Assembly: GCA_014379275.1 (NCBI GenBank)
Contig: JACMMA010000103.1
Coordinates: 1 to 10,520 of the forward strand
Source: Armatimonadota bacterium
Lineage (GTDB): Bacteria > Armatimonadota > Armatimonadia > Armatimonadales > Armatimonadaceae
Direction of reading: 5' to 3'
DNA: 10,520 bases
The position numbers and the translations under genes are program-made. The notes beneath the pieces were generated by a model, which saw nothing but the letters and a program-made list of their open reading frames with translations, made no database searches and was not told where the DNA came from. This document shows positions 1 to 7,111 of the stretch, piece by piece. How positions within the stretch are numbered: position 1 is the stretch's first letter; every line of letters begins with the position of its first letter.

Positions 1-1185
1 ATCAGTGGTGCCGGTACACTCACTAAAATTGGTGCTGGAGCCGTGACCCTCTCAGGAACCAATACATTTACGGGTGCCACCACGATTACAAGCGGAGTTT
101 TGACACTGGGCAACGCAAATGCACTACAAAATAGTACCGTTAATATAAATATCAATAATGGTCTGGATACAAACGGGCAGGCATCCGCTACTATTGGTAG
201 TCTTGCCGGGACGGGCGGACTCAACCTGGGCACTACTTCCCTCGCTGCAGGGGGAAATAACGCATCAACAACCTATAGTGGTGTCCTCAGCGGTTCCACC
301 TCTCTGACAAAAAGCGGCACTGGCAAACTTACTTTGACTGGTGCCAATACATATACCGGCAACACCACCGTGAGCACCGGGACTTTGCAGGTCGGCAGTA
401 GCGGAACTGCGGGTAGCATCGTCGGGGATGTCTCGGTAGGCACTGGAGCGAACCTTACGTTTAACCGAAGCGACAATATCACATTCGGGAACGTTATCAG
501 CGGTGCAGGCAGTGTAACTCATAATGGGGGCGGCATACTCACACTGACCGGTACAAACACGTACACCGGCGTAACAACCGTTAATTTGGGAACGTTACAA
601 ATTGAGGGAAGCCTTGCGAGCACTGGCAGTGTCAGTGTCAGCAGTGGTTCCACTATCGCGGGAAGCGGAACTGTAGGCAATCTGACGATGTCGTCAGGCG
701 CGATACTGTCTCCTGGTTACAATGGGATCAATGCTTTCCACACAAACTCGGTGATGCTGAATTCGGGAGCCATCTGGAATATCGAATTGGGAATGAGCGG
801 TACCAGTGATCAGGTGATTGCCGCCAACGCCTTTAGCTTTAGTGCTTCTGGTATTTATACCGTCAACTTTTTTGACGGAACGGTCGGTGACACGTTGCAA
901 TCTTCCCAGGTTGTTGGACAAACCTACCGAATCGCACGGTATGAGTCAGGCAACACCAACTACAACCCGTCGCAAAATCAACTACAGGCAAATCCAGGAA
1001 GTGATCTACTAGGTGTCAGTGGCACGTTTGGAACATCAAATAGTGATGGTTATAGCTATTTGACGTTCACTCCGACAACATTTCAACCAGTGCCCACCCT
1101 CCCCGCGTGGTTAGCGTTCCCGGTCGGTGCTGGGGTTATGGCCCTGATGTCACGTCGCAAGTCGCGTCGCAAACTTCTTGCTTGA
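1..1185 (+). CDS. Autotransporter-type beta-strand repeat surface protein with IPTL/PEP-CTERM-like tail (5' partial)
   Basis: The frame is open from base 1, so the protein begins outside the window; the GTG at 43 is internal. It is rich in Gly, Thr, Ser and Asn. At least three copies of the PATR-type repeat (LTLTGxNTYTGxTTVxxGTLQ) lie at about 13-114, 301-396 and 511-606. This repeat builds right-handed beta-helix passenger stalks. There is no C-terminal outer-membrane beta-barrel. The last 31 residues (from 1090) instead read VPTLPAW, then a short hydrophobic stretch, then a basic RRKSRRK end. That layout matches the IPTL-CTERM and PEP-CTERM sorting signals, in which an exosortase-like enzyme processes the tail in the inner membrane. 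The likely product is an exported surface or matrix protein. The repeat family is clear; the sorting class is inferred from the tail. Base composition is visibly less GC-rich than in the genes beyond 2860. Confidence 0.85.
   Translation: MSGAGTLTKIGAGAVTLSGTNTFTGATTITSGVLTLGNANALQNSTVNININNGLDTNGQASATIGSLAGTGGLNLGTTSLAAGGNNASTTYSGVLSGSTSLTKSGTGKLTLTGANTYTGNTTVSTGTLQVGSSGTAGSIVGDVSVGTGANLTFNRSDNITFGNVISGAGSVTHNGGGILTLTGTNTYTGVTTVNLGTLQIEGSLASTGSVSVSSGSTIAGSGTVGNLTMSSGAILSPGYNGINAFHTNSVMLNSGAIWNIELGMSGTSDQVIAANAFSFSASGIYTVNFFDGTVGDTLQSSQVVGQTYRIARYESGNTNYNPSQNQLQANPGSDLLGVSGTFGTSNSDGYSYLTFTPTTFQPVPTLPAWLAFPVGAGVMALMSRRKSRRKLLA
1090..1182 (+). other. C-terminal sorting signal (IPTL/PEP-CTERM-like)
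   Basis: This segment encodes VPTLPAW, about 13 hydrophobic or small residues, and a cluster of Arg and Lys before the stop. The tripartite layout of short Pro motif, TM segment and basic end is that of IPTL-CTERM and PEP-CTERM tails. The usual Glu or Ser after the PTL motif is Pro here, so the assignment is by resemblance. Confidence 0.6.
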
Positions 1186-1285
1186 CTCACCTCATGCACT
1201 CCCTCTGAAAACTTGCCACCTATATGACAGTGATCTGAGGACCAATCAGAAGGCACCGCGTGCGGAACGGAAATACCAGATTCTT

Positions 1286-1471
1286 CTACCGAATTTGGTG
1301 ATCAGTCCGGGACCAAACACGAGGTAAAAGCCCACTGGAATCCACGTACTGTATCCGGCTCATATCGATAATCAGATCGGTACAGTTGGGGTCATTCAGT
1401 TCCTCCGACAACGCTTTGCCGACCGGCTCGTAATAATGCACGTCCATTTCACCGCTCAGTGTCAGGAACAA
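1286..1471 (-). pseudogene. STAS-domain anti-sigma-factor antagonist fragment
   Basis: The translation carries the core of a STAS domain: LTLSGEMDVHYYEP for the first strand and helix, then LIIDMSRIQYVDSSGL. The DSSGL motif holds the Ser that anti-sigma kinases phosphorylate in SpoIIAA-like proteins. The match stops at about 1330, after roughly 48 residues. STAS proteins usually run to about 100-110 residues; here a short unrelated tail and a stop follow. Upstream the frame stays open to a TAA at 1523-1525 but offers no ATG and no clear ribosome binding site. No adjacent anti-sigma kinase or sigma factor survives. I read it as a decayed remnant; a divergent short STAS protein is less likely. 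Confidence 0.6.
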
Positions 1472-1872
1472 CGTCGGATTGCGAAAATGGCGGTTCGTGT
1501 GGCATCTCAGGTCGTCCTGGTTTTACACTAAATTGTCGAAAACAGAGTTCGTGGTTCATTACAGAAGTATAAAGGAGGATTTTCCCTATAGAGACGGTTG
1601 TTCCCTACTCAACGGGATAGAAAAAGGAAAGGTTGCCGACAATTGCCACCGTTGTGTCGCGTAAATAGCGAAATGATTATGCTTCTCCAGTTATCCAGGC
1701 GGGTTCCGGCTCAATGCGATTCTGCTCCAGAACTACGGTCGTTCCCAAAGGATTGGTCAGCAGCCAAATTCGGTCACAGCATTGAAGCATTAAAAAGAAA
1801 CCGTGCCCTAATGTTCCCGCTCCGCTATGTCCCTTCATTAGCATCGCTCGCGGTGAATCGCCTAATAGGCGC
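1472..1872. other. Degenerate non-coding stretch
   Basis: I find no gene here that I can support. Several short open frames exist on both strands, but none shows a recognisable domain, a convincing start or a ribosome binding site. One minus-strand frame (1677-1874, 65 codons) has a protein-like C-terminal half, but I cannot place it in any family. The stretch lies between two gene remnants and looks like eroded DNA. Confidence 0.5.
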
Positions 1873-2151
1873 ATCGAAGAGCATTACACGGACACCGCTG
1901 GTTTCACCGATCATGTCTTTGCTTTGATGCACCTGCTGGGATTCCGCTTCGCCCCGCGCATTCGGGATCTGGCCGACAAGCGGCTGTTTGTCCCCGGTAA
2001 GGCGTCTGATTACCCCCAGTTAGCCGCCCTCACGGGCGGCAACCTAAATGTAAAAACTATCAGCAGCCACTGGGATGAAATCCTGCGACTGGCGGCCTCG
2101 ATAAAACAGGCTACGGTCACGGCATCGCTCATGCTCCGCAAACTCAGCAGC
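1873..2151 (+). pseudogene. tnpA: Tn3-family transposase (TnpA) internal fragment
   Basis: This frame encodes about 93 residues that match the C-terminal catalytic region of Tn3-family TnpA: EEHYTDTAGFTDHVFA, LLGFRFAPRIRDLADKRL, then SSHWDEILRLAASIK and TASLMLRKL. From knowledge of the family, the Asp in TDTAG is probably one of the three DDE catalytic acids. The N-terminal DNA-binding part, the first catalytic Asp and the final Glu-bearing segment are all absent, out of a protein that is normally near 1000 residues. The frame continues upstream of 1873 without a start and passes directly into an S41 peptidase fragment after LMLRKLSS. No Tn3-type 38-bp terminal repeat or resolvase is visible. 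It is a relic of an old transposon insertion and cannot be functional. Confidence 0.85.
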
Positions 2152-2634
2152 AACGCGTTTCTGGACCAAGCCTTCAAACAAATCGCAACAAAGCATATTG
2201 AAAAATTGGTGATTGACCTTCGTGGTAACGAAGGAGGCCCCGACATTGGGAATGTTTTGCTGAGCAAATTCATCGCAAAGGACCTGCGACCAACCGATCC
2301 CTTTCAGCGGTGGGTGCGGTATCGAAAAGTTCCGGACGATTTGAAGCCCTACTTCGATACATGGGATTTTTCGTTTTTGGACTGGGGTGATTTTACCAGA
2401 GACTATTCGGATGGTTTCTATCGGATGACCAAATTCGATCAGCCGCGCACCCCTTCGTCGGGCATCTTTATGTTCTGGTCGATTCCTCCAATAGCTCGGC
2501 CACTTTTCAGTTTGCCAAGGTGATCAAGCAAAACAATTTGGGGACACTTGTCGGGCAACCGACCGGGGGGAATCAACGTGGCATCAATGGGGGGCATTTT
2601 TCTTCGTGTATTTGGGGCCGCCTCACGAAACGGG
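2152..2634 (+). pseudogene. S41-family (C-terminal processing/TSP-like) peptidase fragment, frameshifted
   Basis: In frame with the preceding transposase piece, the sequence reads FLDQAFKQIATKHIEKLVID and then LRGNEGGPDIGN. This is the strand and helix that precede the active site in S41 peptidases. The match then moves one frame over near 2450. The new frame reads VGHLYVLVDSSNSSATFQFA, KVIKQNNLGTLVGQPTGG and NQRGINGG, where a Ser in NSSATF is the likely catalytic residue. One extra C in the run at 2450-2453 would join the two frames. After about 2595 the match fades, probably through another indel in the T-run. The N-terminal half and any signal peptide are missing. Members of the family cleave extracytoplasmic proteins; this copy is clearly dead. 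Confidence 0.8.
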
Positions 2635-2859
2635 TTGTAGAGCACGTTAAGCTTTGGAAAAAGGTCTCAGTGGCCTGTACTTGCCCTTCTGATTCAGGAA
2701 CCGAACACTTTCTTATTGTTGGAGCAAGGCGCCGCCGACCGAGATCATACGCGGCTTGGGTGAGCAGAAAATAGGTGTCCGGCGCGTGTCAACCGGGCGA
2801 CCCATCAGATCGTCCACCCGGACACAATGCGTTGTGAAAAACGCGATGGCATGCCGGGC
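2635..2859. other. Intergenic remnant, no gene seen
   Basis: I see no supported gene here. It probably contains further eroded S41 sequence followed by the 3' flank of the minus-strand operon. An 8-base inverted repeat (gtgtccgg at 2775-2782 and ccggacac at 2818-2825) has a 35-base gap and no T-run, so it is not a convincing terminator. Confidence 0.4.
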
Positions 2860-3852
2860 CTAACCTCCCAGGGTGAGTGCTTGCGCCTGGGGTGCCGCGG
2901 GGCTTACATAGACGGGAACCGCGTCCAGCTCGGCGCGGGCGGACGCGACCGAGACGGCTTCGGCGGCGACCGTGCGGACGTTCTCGGACAATGCCGCCAG
3001 TCCTGAAACATCGCCGTCGCCGGTGTAGAACGCGGTCAAACCGAGACGGAGGGATTCGATCTGCGCGGCGAGTTCGGCGTGCAAGGCTATAGTGCGCTTC
3101 CAGATCAAGGCGGATCGCTCGGCGGCTTGTGCGGAACGTTCTAGGGCGTCCGCCTGGCGCAGAAGTGAGGCTTGCGTCACGCTGTCGGGTTCCGCGTCGG
3201 CTCGACTACGAACGGTAGCGGCGTTCTCTCGCAATTCTACCGGGGAAGCGGTGTTGGTCGTCGAAAAGGGAAGTTGTTCCAGAGCATCCCCCAGGGAGCG
3301 CAGGGCGTCGCGCAACCCGGCTTCCGCTTCCGGCGAGATCTTTTCCTGCTTGCTTATCTCGCGGGCGAGACGCAGGAAATCCTGTCGCAGGGTGCTCCCT
3401 TGATTGGCGACGGTCAGGTTAGCAAGTTCGTCCTCGGTGAGTGGTGCGGACACGTGACGGCGGCCGTACGATAACGATAAGCCAGTGACCATCGCACTCA
3501 TCCCTAGCCCCATTGCGGCAATCACGCCTACGCCCGCCATATTCCCTTGCGACGCGAACGCGAATATGGCGGGAAGAAAACCAACCGTTGGCGCGAGCGA
3601 TCCTATCACCATGCCGGTACGCGTCATGGAGAGAGCCTCCGCCGCTTTGTTTTGTGCTTCTTCCGACAACCCGCTTCCACGCAGGATCAACCTATCTATC
3701 ATCCCGAGGCGCGCCGGTTTGCCCACCGGGGCGCGTTGGACAAGCGCGGCACGGAGACGCCCGCCGCGTCGTCCGGCGTTCGCCGTTGCGACCCGCGCAT
3801 GGATTACTTCCAAAGCGAGACCGCCGCCCAAATCCGCCGGTTGCAGTTCCAT
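2860..3852 (-). CDS. Two-TM membrane protein with long helical C-terminal region (operon gene 4)
   Basis: I do not recognise a family. The 330-residue product begins with about 50 basic, Ala- and Arg-rich residues and a short amphipathic stretch (ARLGMIDRLILRGSGLSEEA). Two hydrophobic helices follow at about 79-101 and 106-127. From about 137 to 310 it is rich in Ala, Glu, Arg and Leu and is almost certainly helical, with coiled-coil character. The tail is Pro- and Ala-rich. There is no signal peptide, so the N-terminus and the long C-terminal helical region probably both face the cytoplasm across a TM hairpin. The start ATG lies 10 bases after the stop of the Ig-like membrane protein, which places it last in the operon. 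A structural or scaffold role is an inference; there are no catalytic motifs. Confidence 0.75.
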   Translation of the reverse strand: MELQPADLGGGLALEVIHARVATANAGRRGGRLRAALVQRAPVGKPARLGMIDRLILRGSGLSEEAQNKAAEALSMTRTGMVIGSLAPTVGFLPAIFAFASQGNMAGVGVIAAMGLGMSAMVTGLSLSYGRRHVSAPLTEDELANLTVANQGSTLRQDFLRLAREISKQEKISPEAEAGLRDALRSLGDALEQLPFSTTNTASPVELRENAATVRSRADAEPDSVTQASLLRQADALERSAQAAERSALIWKRTIALHAELAAQIESLRLGLTAFYTGDGDVSGLAALSENVRTVAAEAVSVASARAELDAVPVYVSPAAPQAQALTLGG

Positions 3853-3862
3853 AGTCCGCGCT

Positions 3863-4534
3863 TTACCGCCGTTTCTGGGTCAGCACCATAACAATACCGG
3901 CGAGTCCCGCGATAATCCCACCCGCGAACGCGAGAGGACCGTATGCACTGGCGAACAGATAGATGAACAAAGCGGCGGACAACAGAATACCGATGAGAAG
4001 TGCCCCTCGCGCCGCGCCGGACGGGTCGCCACGCTGATTCATGGAGCGGAACAGGACGTAGGTAAGGTACGGCAAGAACAACAGGCTGACCAGAGTCCCG
4101 CCCGCGAAGATGCCCCACTTGATCGGCAGGTTTTCCACCGTGAACTGATGCGCCGCCTGTCCCTGTGCCGGGTACAGTACGTCACCGTCGGTGCTGGAAA
4201 CGATAAAGGTCGCTTTGTATTCTCCCGGCTCGTTCATCTTCGCGTCCCACGTCACGTCCACGCCACTTGCCGTCTCGTTGCTGACATTTTTGCCGTTGAT
4301 GACGGACTCGGCTCCGCTCGGCGTTTTCAGGCGCAACACAGAACTTTTGATGCGGTCACCGTCGGCATCCTTGAACACGAGCGTGAATGTCACCGGATCG
4401 TTCTGCTTCACCGTGGTCGGGAGCGGATCCGCTTCCTTGGTCGTCAAAGTCGGCTCCGCGGCGAACACCGCCCCGCAGGAAAGCCACGCGACAAGCGCGA
4501 AAAGAAAAAGGTTAAAAACTTTTGGTCGGATCAT
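3863..4534 (-). CDS. Secreted-domain Ig-like protein with three TM helices (operon gene 3)
   Basis: The product has 223 residues. Residues 1-26 form a clear signal peptide (hydrophobic LFALVAWLSCGAVFA, with a likely cut near VFA-AE). Residues 28-134 look like one Ig-like or bacterial beta-sandwich domain: alternating hydrophobic strands, FKDADGDRI, a WDAKMNEPGEYKATF strand pair and FTVENLPIKW. Three TM helices follow at about 138-163, 177-197 and 199-218, with a basic QKRR end inside the cell. The ATG lies 23 bases inside the end of the VWA gene. An AAGGAG lies 16 bases before the ATG, which is distant for a Shine-Dalgarno site, so translation is probably coupled. I infer that it is the membrane partner of the VWA protein. 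I cannot assign a named family. Confidence 0.8.
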   Translation of the reverse strand: MIRPKVFNLFLFALVAWLSCGAVFAAEPTLTTKEADPLPTTVKQNDPVTFTLVFKDADGDRIKSSVLRLKTPSGAESVINGKNVSNETASGVDVTWDAKMNEPGEYKATFIVSSTDGDVLYPAQGQAAHQFTVENLPIKWGIFAGGTLVSLLFLPYLTYVLFRSMNQRGDPSGAARGALLIGILLSAALFIYLFASAYGPLAFAGGIIAGLAGIVMVLTQKRR

Positions 4535-5744
4535 CGAAAATTAACCGGTACTCCTTGATCGCACCGGAGGCTTCCGGCACGGAAATGCGAACTTCATCCC
4601 CAAACGTGAGCGGCGACTCTTTTTCCAGCGGCGAACCGTTCAGCGACACCTTCGCCGCGGGCGCCCCGCCTTCCTGCGTTACGGGGGCTAAGTTGAATCG
4701 CCCGCCGCTCGCGCCCCGTAAAGTGGCCACCGGATTTGTGGTCCCCGGCAGGGCATAGGCATCGAACGCGTGGGTGTTTACGCCGCCGATGTTTACGGAT
4801 TGCCCGGACGCTATTTCGAAATCCTTGGCGCCGCCCGGATTGCCCTTGATGCGAAGCGCTACCGGCTTCGAGCCGCGCAGAAACGCGACCAGTCCCGCGA
4901 CAAGGGCGAGGCCGAGTAGTCCCCCGCCAATCAGCCACTCCAACGGCAATCCGCTCTTTTTTGTTGCGCCAACCGTCGCTACTGGTGTAGACGCTTGAGT
5001 GCCCCCGTCGGTTGCGGTAGTCGGTGTCGGTTCCGCCTGTGGTAACTGCTCTACCGGGCGACCACTTTTATCGATCTGGACGCCGATGCCGAATATCTGT
5101 ACTTTCTGCGAATCGGTCATCAGACGCAGTAGCCGCTCGTAGTCGCGGTTTTCCGGCGTATTCGGGTGCTTTTGTAAGCCGGCACCCGGGACGTAGTATT
5201 GCAAATAAGTCGGGTATGCCGGATCGTCTTTTTTCGGCGAATCGTTGAACGAGTCGGTGAGCAGAATCACCGCGCCCGGATTGGGCAGATTCTTTTCCAG
5301 AACTTTAAGCCCGTCGTGGTGCGGCTTGCGAATGTTGGTGCCCGCGCCATCGCCAGGCTTTGTCGGCACCAGAGCGATCAGGTCGCGTTTTTGCGCCTCA
5401 TTTTTCAGCGTCTGGTCGAAGACCTGTTCGTACCCCGCGCCGAACGTATACAAAATTACCCGATCCCCGGGCTGTGTGCCTTCGCGCAAAATAGTTATCG
5501 TCGCCTCGCGGGCGCGGCGGAGCAACTCGCCGCGCATCGAGCCAGAAACATCGAACACGAATATCAGTGTTTTCGGCGATACCGAGCGGAGGCTCTTCAC
5601 CGCGGCCGCCGATTCGCCGAGTTGTGCGTCGGACGGCAGCGTCGCGTCCACGGGTGAGGTGTCTTGCGCCACCGCGAATTGCGGGGCGGACGAGCCGCCG
5701 AGTGCGGCGATAACAATGAGTGTGTTGAGAAATCGATTTTTCAC
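4512..5744 (-). CDS. VWA-domain membrane protein with C-terminal degenerate FHA-like domain (operon gene 2)
   Basis: I start this gene at the GTG at 5744, giving 410 residues. That start overlaps the upstream stop as GTGA and puts a signal peptide first (VKNRFLNTLIVIAALGG, cut near AVA-Q27). A longer upstream ATG frame lacks that logic. Residues 58-225 are a von Willebrand A domain with a full metal site: DVSGS at 65-69, Thr136 in GAGTN and Asp164 in LLTDS. A Pro/Thr linker leads to one TM helix at about 268-290. Residues 294-406 resemble an FHA fold (VNIGG, VSLNGSPL, LTFGDEVRI), but the usual Arg after IG and the SRxH motif are absent. The VWA domain should lie outside the membrane and the FHA-like tail in the cytoplasm. 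Such VWA domains bind protein ligands through a metal ion; the ligand here is unknown. Confidence 0.88.
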   Translation of the reverse strand: MKNRFLNTLIVIAALGGSSAPQFAVAQDTSPVDATLPSDAQLGESAAAVKSLRSVSPKTLIFVFDVSGSMRGELLRRAREATITILREGTQPGDRVILYTFGAGYEQVFDQTLKNEAQKRDLIALVPTKPGDGAGTNIRKPHHDGLKVLEKNLPNPGAVILLTDSFNDSPKKDDPAYPTYLQYYVPGAGLQKHPNTPENRDYERLLRLMTDSQKVQIFGIGVQIDKSGRPVEQLPQAEPTPTTATDGGTQASTPVATVGATKKSGLPLEWLIGGGLLGLALVAGLVAFLRGSKPVALRIKGNPGGAKDFEIASGQSVNIGGVNTHAFDAYALPGTTNPVATLRGASGGRFNLAPVTQEGGAPAAKVSLNGSPLEKESPLTFGDEVRISVPEASGAIKEYRLIFDDPTKSF

Positions 5745-7111
5745 GTGATTAATAGCCGTAGACCCCAGAGTAAGCCGGACGCGAGACTGCCCGCCCCGAA
5801 AAGAAATAATAAGGCGCACCCGGGTGGGGCGGGAATCGTCGGCGCGTTCGCCGGGTAAGGGGGCTTCTCGCCTTTTCTCGGCAGTGCTCCTACCACCACG
5901 ATGCGAAGTTCCGCCGTGTGCTTGAACCAGCCGCTACGCAAGTCCTCGGCATTCTTCCCCCCCGCATTCGCCGATAAATATACCTCGCTACGGTACTCGC
6001 CGGGGGACAGCCGCACGGCAGATATGGAGAATTCCACCGGCCCGGATGCGCCTGGCGGGAGCCGGATCGGTAACTCCGTCGGACGAACGTGGAGCCACGA
6101 GCGTTGCGTCGCCACCATCCGCACCGCGAGTGTCACATCGCCATCGTTGGTCAGGATCAGCGTCGCCGGACCGCCGCCGCCGCTGGAGATCTGCACCCCG
6201 TTCGGCTCCGTGCTGCGCCAGGACAACCGGGCGCCACCGAGTCGGACAGGCGTTTCTACGGGTCCCGCGGTCGGTGTCCGTTTTACCCACCCTTCCGGCG
6301 TGGTCGCTGGTTCGTCGATCGAGACCGTCCCCGCTTCCGTCGGCACTTCCGGATCCTCCGGGAGTGGGGGAGGTCCGATCCACTCCGGCGGTTTCACCGC
6401 TTCCCCCGCAGGCTTCGCTTGCGGGAGCGGCGCATTCGCCAGCGTATCCAAAGCGATCAACGTTTCGCGTAGATCGTTCAAAGAACTACACCGCTCCAGG
6501 ATGCCCGTAACCCGCGCACGCACCGCGTCGGCGGCGAACGCGCCCCCGGTCGGAAGGTAATTCGTGATCAGCCTACCCGCCGCCTTGATATCGCCCGCCG
6601 TGCTTGCCGTGCCGCCATAGACCGGCGCGTTCGTCGAGGACGCCGGATCGCTTACGGCGAAATCCGAAACGAGGACTCGTCCGTCGTCCGCGATCAGCAC
6701 ATTCTCCGCGGAAATGCCGCCGTGTGCGACACCTTTGCCGTGCGCCACTTCCAGTGCCGCAAGCACCGGCAATATCAATTTCTCCAAAAGGTCGGCGCTG
6801 TGCTTGAACGACACCCCGGCAAGCTGCTGTTTCAGGTTTCGCCCGCGGATCACATCGCGCACCACGTACACGTGTCCGCCGACGGTAAGCCAGCGACGCA
6901 TACGTACTATGTTGGGGTGCGCCAGGCCCAAGGCATGCGTCACCCGGGCCTTCGGAGCATTCGAGCGCAAACGTTTAACGAGAACGCTTGCACCAGTTGC
7001 ACCGTCCCGTGCGAGCCAGGTTTGTTTTTGTGCTACAGAAAGTGCTCCCGCGCCTTCAAAAAGTGCAAGGGCTAGGCGATCAGCGTCCTGAGCTGAGAGT
7101 GTCTCCGGCAT
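5741..7111 (-). CDS. Tail-anchored Ser/Thr pseudokinase with BACON/Ig-like domain (operon gene 1)
   Basis: The product has 456 residues. Residues 20-225 follow the Hanks kinase fold: Lys46 in LVKRL at the VAIK position, HPNIV at 65-69, the hinge region VYVVRDVIRG, the catalytic-loop position AHGGISAEN at 129-137, SDFA at 149-152 in place of DFG, and the helix-F-like GDIKAAGRLI. The HRD Asp is Gly132, the following Lys is Ser134, and the Gly-rich loop is not recognisable, so phosphotransfer is unlikely. Asn137 and Asp150 remain, so nucleotide binding is possible. A Pro/Glu-rich linker leads to a beta-sandwich at about 296-408 (SWLHVRPTELPIRLPPG, LSPGEYRSEVYLS) like BACON or Ig-type repeats. 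One TM helix at about 432-454 ends the protein. With no signal peptide, everything before the helix should be cytoplasmic. It is first in the operon and overlaps the VWA gene by four bases. Confidence 0.85.
   Translation of the reverse strand: MPETLSAQDADRLALALFEGAGALSVAQKQTWLARDGATGASVLVKRLRSNAPKARVTHALGLAHPNIVRMRRWLTVGGHVYVVRDVIRGRNLKQQLAGVSFKHSADLLEKLILPVLAALEVAHGKGVAHGGISAENVLIADDGRVLVSDFAVSDPASSTNAPVYGGTASTAGDIKAAGRLITNYLPTGGAFAADAVRARVTGILERCSSLNDLRETLIALDTLANAPLPQAKPAGEAVKPPEWIGPPPLPEDPEVPTEAGTVSIDEPATTPEGWVKRTPTAGPVETPVRLGGARLSWRSTEPNGVQISSGGGGPATLILTNDGDVTLAVRMVATQRSWLHVRPTELPIRLPPGASGPVEFSISAVRLSPGEYRSEVYLSANAGGKNAEDLRSGWFKHTAELRIVVVGALPRKGEKPPYPANAPTIPAPPGCALLFLFGAGSLASGLLWGLRLLIT

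Noticed and set aside
1677..1874. Minus-strand 65-codon frame with a protein-like C-terminal half (RIWLLTNPLGTTVVLEQN)
   Set aside because: No family is recognised and no ribosome binding site is seen. It lies in eroded DNA and overlaps the transposase remnant.
2775..2825. Inverted repeat after the operon as a terminator
   Set aside because: The arms are only 8 bases with a 35-base gap, and there is no T-run in the direction of transcription.
3485..4558. Long plus-strand open frame of 357 codons opposite the operon
   Set aside because: It spans parts of two minus-strand genes that have signal peptides, TM helices and operon spacing. Its own translation is Arg-rich without domains, as expected for a shadow in GC-rich DNA.
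5745..5819. Longer N-terminus for the VWA gene from the ATG at 5819
   Set aside because: It would bury the signal peptide behind 25 basic residues and overlap the kinase gene by 79 bases. The GTG at 5744 forms a GTGA overlap and starts with a proper signal peptide.
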